A program made the translations under genes and the position numbers. A stretch of 64,000 nucleotides of DNA from Gigantopelta aegis (Eukaryota; Mollusca; Gastropoda; Neomphalida; Peltospiridae): NCBI RefSeq assembly GCF_016097555.1, contig NC_054712.1:43000567-43064566 (forward strand), given 5' to 3'. This document shows, in pieces, positions 60,764-64,000 of this stretch (position 1 is its first letter; every line of letters begins with the position of its first letter). Under the pieces are notes generated by a model. That model was given only the letters and a program-made list of their open reading frames with translations, was not told the DNA's origin and ran no database searches.

Positions 60764-63700
60764 CACCCCTACACTCTCTTTATCTCTGCAGCTGTTCCAA
60801 GATGTGCGAGACTCAACGAACCTGTCTCTGTTTGAGGATGGTCAGCGTTTGCCAGACAGACAGGAATGTCACACTATGGACGCAGTGAAACTTCTCGAAC
60901 ATCAGCTGAAGACGACGCTTTACAACCTGGCTCATAATCTGTTTGGTGCAGGTACACATAGACTAAGACTTAAATAGTGCATTGAAGGAAGAAAGAAATG
61001 CTTTTATGTTTAATGACATAGTCAACAAAAGTTCATTTACGATTATGTGGCATCAGACATACAGTTACAGATGTGAGGTAATCCACGGACACTACTCTGT
61101 TGGTTACTCTTCAATTTGCAGCAACGGATCTTTTATATGCACCATTTCAAAGACATGATAGTACATACCATGACCTTTGTTAAACCAGCTGTGGAGCACT
61201 GGTTGGAACATATAAATATAGAGCTCGACCTTAGCGGTGGCCCGGGATATTTTAGTTACCTATGTATCACTTGGAATACCAGTTGTCTAAACCCAGTAGT
61301 CCGCCGGGCAACTAAATTGTTTGGCATGTCTAGTCACTCCACAATCAACAAGATGTTTAATTCATCGGTGTCTGTGGGTGTTACATAGCCCAGTGGTAAA
61401 GAGCTCGCTTGATGTACAGTCGGTCTGGGATTGATCCCCGTCGGTGGGCCCATTGGGACTATTTCTTGTCCCAGCCAGTGCACCACGACTGGTATATCAA
61501 AGTCTGTGGTATGTTCTATCCTGTCTGTGGGATGGTGCATATAAAAGATCCCTTGCTGAGGGCTACAAGATTTTATAACCTGGTAGCCCGGTGGCTACCA
61601 CTAAAAAAACATATGGTCAAGGCCTGAAATAGTTTATTAAAGTCACATTTCTAGAGTTTATAAACTTATAAAAACATAGGGCCATGTTTTAAAGATTTAA
61701 TAACACATTTTTGTGATGAATAATCATCCAGCACTTGACTATCTGTGGTTTTATTTATCATAGATTCATTCATGTATACATTTTTTTTATTTAGTTTAGT
61801 TCAGCTAAAGACTTTGTCTCATCACCTGGATACTCATTTATATTATATATAATAGCCAAGACCTTAAAAACCTTGTGATATTAATTTGAAGCCTATGTGG
61901 TGGAATATTTGTTCATCTCTTATACAGTATGACCAGTTGTTATTTTTTAGATGTTCCATAGACATGATTTTAGTAACATACTGGGACGATGCTTGTCAAG
62001 CATTCATATTTCACAGAACCATGCTGAAATTTGTTGAGTTGACAGATACCTGTATTTTCTGCTAACCCACTCATACAAACATGAATACTTCACAGATACT
62101 GAAATTAATTGGGTCAACTGTAATTTCCGATTGACCTACCCATTCTGCATTTCATATATGTATATTAAACATTAATACTTCACCAATGCTGAAATCCGGT
62201 GGGTCGACTGTTACTTTCCATTCACCCACCCGCTCTGCATTTCATATATGTATAATATTGTATATTAAAGAAACATGAATACTTCACAGATGCTGAAATT
62301 CGGTGGGTCGACTGTTACTTCCCATTCACTCACCCATCCTGGGAGATGGAGGTGAAGTTTGACGGCCAGTGGTTAGAGGTGTTGGGTTGTGGAATCATGG
62401 AGCAGCAAATACTACATGCAGGTTAGAATTGTTTTCTTGTCTGTTCTTCCATCTGTCATGAGAACTTTACATAATGCTTGGTAGTTGGTGGACAATATTG
62501 TTTTTTAGCTGGAGTGCATAAGTACGGGATTTCCATGCAGATTGTAATATGGCAGTAGCATACGGTTTTGTTTTTAAACTTTTGGATAATGTCTGGAGAA
62601 AATTGCACTCGGACTGAAAATTCAGTGAAAAACTGAATGCAATTAATGGGAATTAGATTTAAAATAGTAATATTTCCTATTAATAATTAATTAATAATTA
62701 AGCAACAGTTGTAAAAATTACTTTTACAAAAGAATGGACTATAATGTAATTTGGTGGTACATGTATATATACTGATGGAGAGAAATAAGGGAACGCATGC
62801 TGAGACCAAATGTAATTCACTACTGGAGTAGTTAAGTCTGTATAAAATACAGAGATATATTGTGACACTGTATGTCAGTACTGTGGGGTTGACGTCCAGT
62901 AACACAGTTAATTTCCTGATACTTGTGGACGAGGATTTTGGTTGTCAACATTTGATGTTACTACTCACATGTTCCTTTATTTATTTCCATCTGATTATAC
63001 AATTTCAGTGTTTGCTTGAAATGCACTGTGATCAATTCCAGTGCTCCGTGATTGCTATGTTTGATTTTTTGAAGCCTACGTCAGTTTATATTTAATCAAA
63101 GGCTGGCAACAGAATATTTATGTCATGCACAACTGAAACATGCTATTTAATTAGTATTTACCTCAGGAAATGAAACACTGTTAGAAATATGTTAATTAAT
63201 TTTTAATTAGTTTGTGCATCAGAAGCTAGTAAATAAATAGTAATCTTTGTTGTGTTTTTCCCATTCCATCCATTGACAATTCTCCAGTTCAGATATAACA
63301 AGGGACGTGGTATATGCAGTCCTGTAGAAAAATGCATATAAAAGATCTCTAGCTGCTAATTAATAGTTACTGTAATAGTAGCCATATGGCAGCAACAGGT
63401 TTCTTCTCTAACAATCAATAGTACAACAGAACACATTAGAATGTTACGCAGTGATAAACAGTGTCCTGGGGTGTCATTACTCCAACATTCCTTTCTTTGG
63501 TGTGTTAACGTGTTTTCCCTGTGTTGTGTGCGGCTGTAGGTGGTGCTGGTGAAAAGGTGGGTTGGGCGTTTGGTCTCGGTCTGGAGCGACTGGCCATGAA
63601 ACTCTACAACATCCCAGACATCCGTCTGTTCTCGAGTAAAGATTCGGGCTTCCTGTCTCAGTTCAACGTGGACAATCCTGATACACCAATCACATACAAG
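59041..63700 (+). CDS. FARS2: FARS2, mitochondrial phenylalanyl-tRNA synthetase (partial)
   Basis: The exons at 59041-59736, 60792-60951, 62290-62421 and 63540-63700 join in frame (phases 0, 1, 1, 0) and align along human FARS2 up to about two thirds of its length. The rest, including the C-terminal anticodon-binding domain, lies beyond the window. The enzyme is a monomeric class II synthetase of the mitochondrial matrix that charges tRNA-Phe. Seen: an Arg-rich, acid-poor N-terminus fitting an import signal; [20 protein letters not shown] (181-188), part of the active site; motif 2 around [20 protein letters not shown] (205-224); [17 protein letters not shown] in the 62290 exon; and motif 3, [13 protein letters not shown], in the 63540 exon. 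Residues 37-75 and 76-115 are an internal tandem duplication. Confidence 0.94.
59762..60236 (-). repeat. SINE-A in a FARS2 intron, interrupted
   Basis: Tail AAGTTTGTTTTGTTTAACGG at the left, head GTACCCCAGTGGTACAGCG (minus strand) at the right, split by the element at 59831-60000. It starts 25 bp after the exon donor. Confidence 0.8.
59831..60000. mobile_element. Miniature element nested in the FARS2 intron SINE
   Basis: The ends CAGGGCTAGTTCTGG and CCAGAGCTAGCTCTG mark a member of the family at 52620-52812. Confidence 0.75.
60676..60791 (+). repeat. CT then CA microsatellite reaching the FARS2 acceptor
   Basis: (CT)n at 60676-60747, (CA)n to about 60763, then a pyrimidine-rich stretch to the AG at 60790-60791. 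In effect it is a polypyrimidine tract of more than 100 nt. Confidence 0.9.
60792..60951 (+). CDS. FARS2: FARS2 second recognised coding exon
   Basis: 160 nt beginning CTGTTCCAAGATG, encoding [17 protein letters not shown] and [14 protein letters not shown]. The acceptor CTCTTTATCTCTGCAG is preceded by a CT/CA microsatellite. Donor GTACAC. Confidence 0.93.
60985..61208 (-). repeat. SINE-B-like copy in a FARS2 intron
   Basis: GAAATGCTTTTATGTTTAATG at the left through CGGATCTTTTATATGCACC to CTGTGGAGCACTGGTTGG. Diverged, head missing. Confidence 0.6.
61376..61557 (+). repeat. SINE-A head half in a FARS2 intron
   Basis: From the tRNA-like boxes TAGCCCAGTGGTAAAGAGC and GGTCTGGGATTGATCCCCG to GATCCCTTGCTGAGG; the tail is absent. 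Confidence 0.8.
61558..61999. other. FARS2 intron, nothing recognised
   Basis: AT-rich intronic sequence. Confidence 0.4.
62002..62340 (+). repeat. FARS2: Tandem copies of the FARS2 exon acceptor region
   Basis: Three upstream copies of the segment around the 62290 acceptor precede the real one, with exon-start equivalents at about 62017, 62096 and 62186. The 62096 copy keeps CACAG before its exon-like part (ATACTGAAATTAATTGGG). The 62186 copy has CACCA in place of CACAG but a nearly perfect coding match (GAAATCCGGTGGGTCGACTG). None has a donor at the right place, and the frames run into stops. Confidence 0.85.
62290..62421 (+). CDS. FARS2: FARS2 third recognised coding exon
   Basis: 132 nt encoding [34 protein letters not shown] and flanks, part of the catalytic core. 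Acceptor ATACTTCACAG, donor GTTAGA. The acceptor and first 50 bp exist in diverged tandem copies just upstream. Confidence 0.93.
62422..63539. other. FARS2 intron
   Basis: Mostly unassigned. A weak SINE match lies at about 63296-63430 (GCATATAAAAGATCTCTAGC). No other gene seen. Confidence 0.4.
63540..63700 (+). CDS. FARS2: FARS2 fourth recognised coding exon
   Basis: 161 nt encoding motif 3 ([13 protein letters not shown]), [15 protein letters not shown] and, at its end, DTPITYK. Acceptor TGTGCGGCTGTAG, donor GTGACA. The last 20 nt of the exon and the donor are the first unit of a 32-bp repeat array. Confidence 0.93.
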
Positions 63701-63965
63701 GTGACATTTCTCACAGACCAATCACATACAAGGTGACATTTCTCATATACCAATCACATACAAGGTGACATTTCTCATACACCAATCACATATACGGTGA
63801 CATTCCTAATACACCAATCACATACAAGGTGACATTTCTGATTCACCAATCACATACAATTACAAGGTGACATTTCTCATAGATCAGTCATGTACAAGGT
63901 GACATTTCTTATAGACCAATCAAATTTCAGTAAACCAATCACATATTAGGTGACATTTTTGTTAC
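63681..63965 (+). repeat. FARS2: 32-bp repeat array built on the FARS2 donor site
   Basis: Units of the form ACCAATCACATACAAGGTG with ACATTTCTCAT repeat about eight times from inside the exon to about 63965. The first unit spans the exon-intron boundary (CATACAAG at the exon end, GTGACA as donor). Later units keep ACAAGGTGACA at about 63730, 63762, 63826, 63864 and 63896, with variants elsewhere. Confidence 0.88.
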
Positions 63966-64000
63966 ACCATAATAATACACCAGTTACATATAATTTTGTA

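Noticed and set aside
60628-60888. Ser/Leu-repeat protein frames over the CT tract
   Set aside because: Microsatellite translation that happens to run into the FARS2 exon.

Overview
The window is metazoan nuclear DNA that is AT-rich, intron-bearing and crowded with transposable-element debris. The tRNA-headed SINEs, the 'TTAAAGGGACA' miniature transposons and the I/Nimb-type LINE suggest a mollusc, probably a marine gastropod. The clade is inference; the species cannot be read from the sequence.

Host genes lie in the right-hand third. 45442-46710 (-) is a single-exon glycogen-targeting regulatory subunit of protein phosphatase 1 (PPP1R3 type: PP1 docking motif plus CBM21 domain) with a TATA box and cAMP-response elements upstream. 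50738-57466 (-) is LYRM4 (ISD11) in three exons that together encode 93 residues. 59041-63700 (+) carries the first four coding exons of mitochondrial phenylalanyl-tRNA synthetase (FARS2), which runs off the right edge. LYRM4 and FARS2 are divergent, as in human, and the human locus at 6p25.1 also holds PPP1R3G, so this looks like an ancient three-gene neighbourhood. FARS2 shows three separate local tandem duplications: a coding duplication of about 40 residues near the N-terminus, a ladder of decoy copies of the exon 62290 acceptor, and an array of copies of the exon 63700 donor.

The left 15 kb is retroelement territory. A decayed LINE (about 1.8-6.86 kb, minus; I/Nimb-like ORF1 with zinc knuckles, endonuclease, reverse transcriptase, RNase H) is followed on its 3' side by a tandem array of stem-loop repeats. 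Next to it lies a cluster (6.86-12.36 kb) of four related units in mixed orientation. Each carries one ORF for the same unrecognised protein (about 300 residues) and a 3' end that resembles the tail of a local SINE family. One unit is flanked by a perfect 14-bp target-site duplication. I read them as ORF1-only, half-a-LINE-like retroposons, and they are the best candidate here for something undescribed. A fifth, diverged inverted unit (12.36-14.64 kb) has a different ORF.

The middle (15-45 kb) has no recognisable host gene. It holds about 25 SINE fragments of three families that share and exchange modules, hAT-like and other miniature elements (several nested, with clear duplications), an intact-looking Tc1-type transposon (33733-35272), a 63-bp satellite of about 34 copies (21.07-23.22 kb), fold-back elements, microsatellites and many long G/C homopolymers, one of 39 G.
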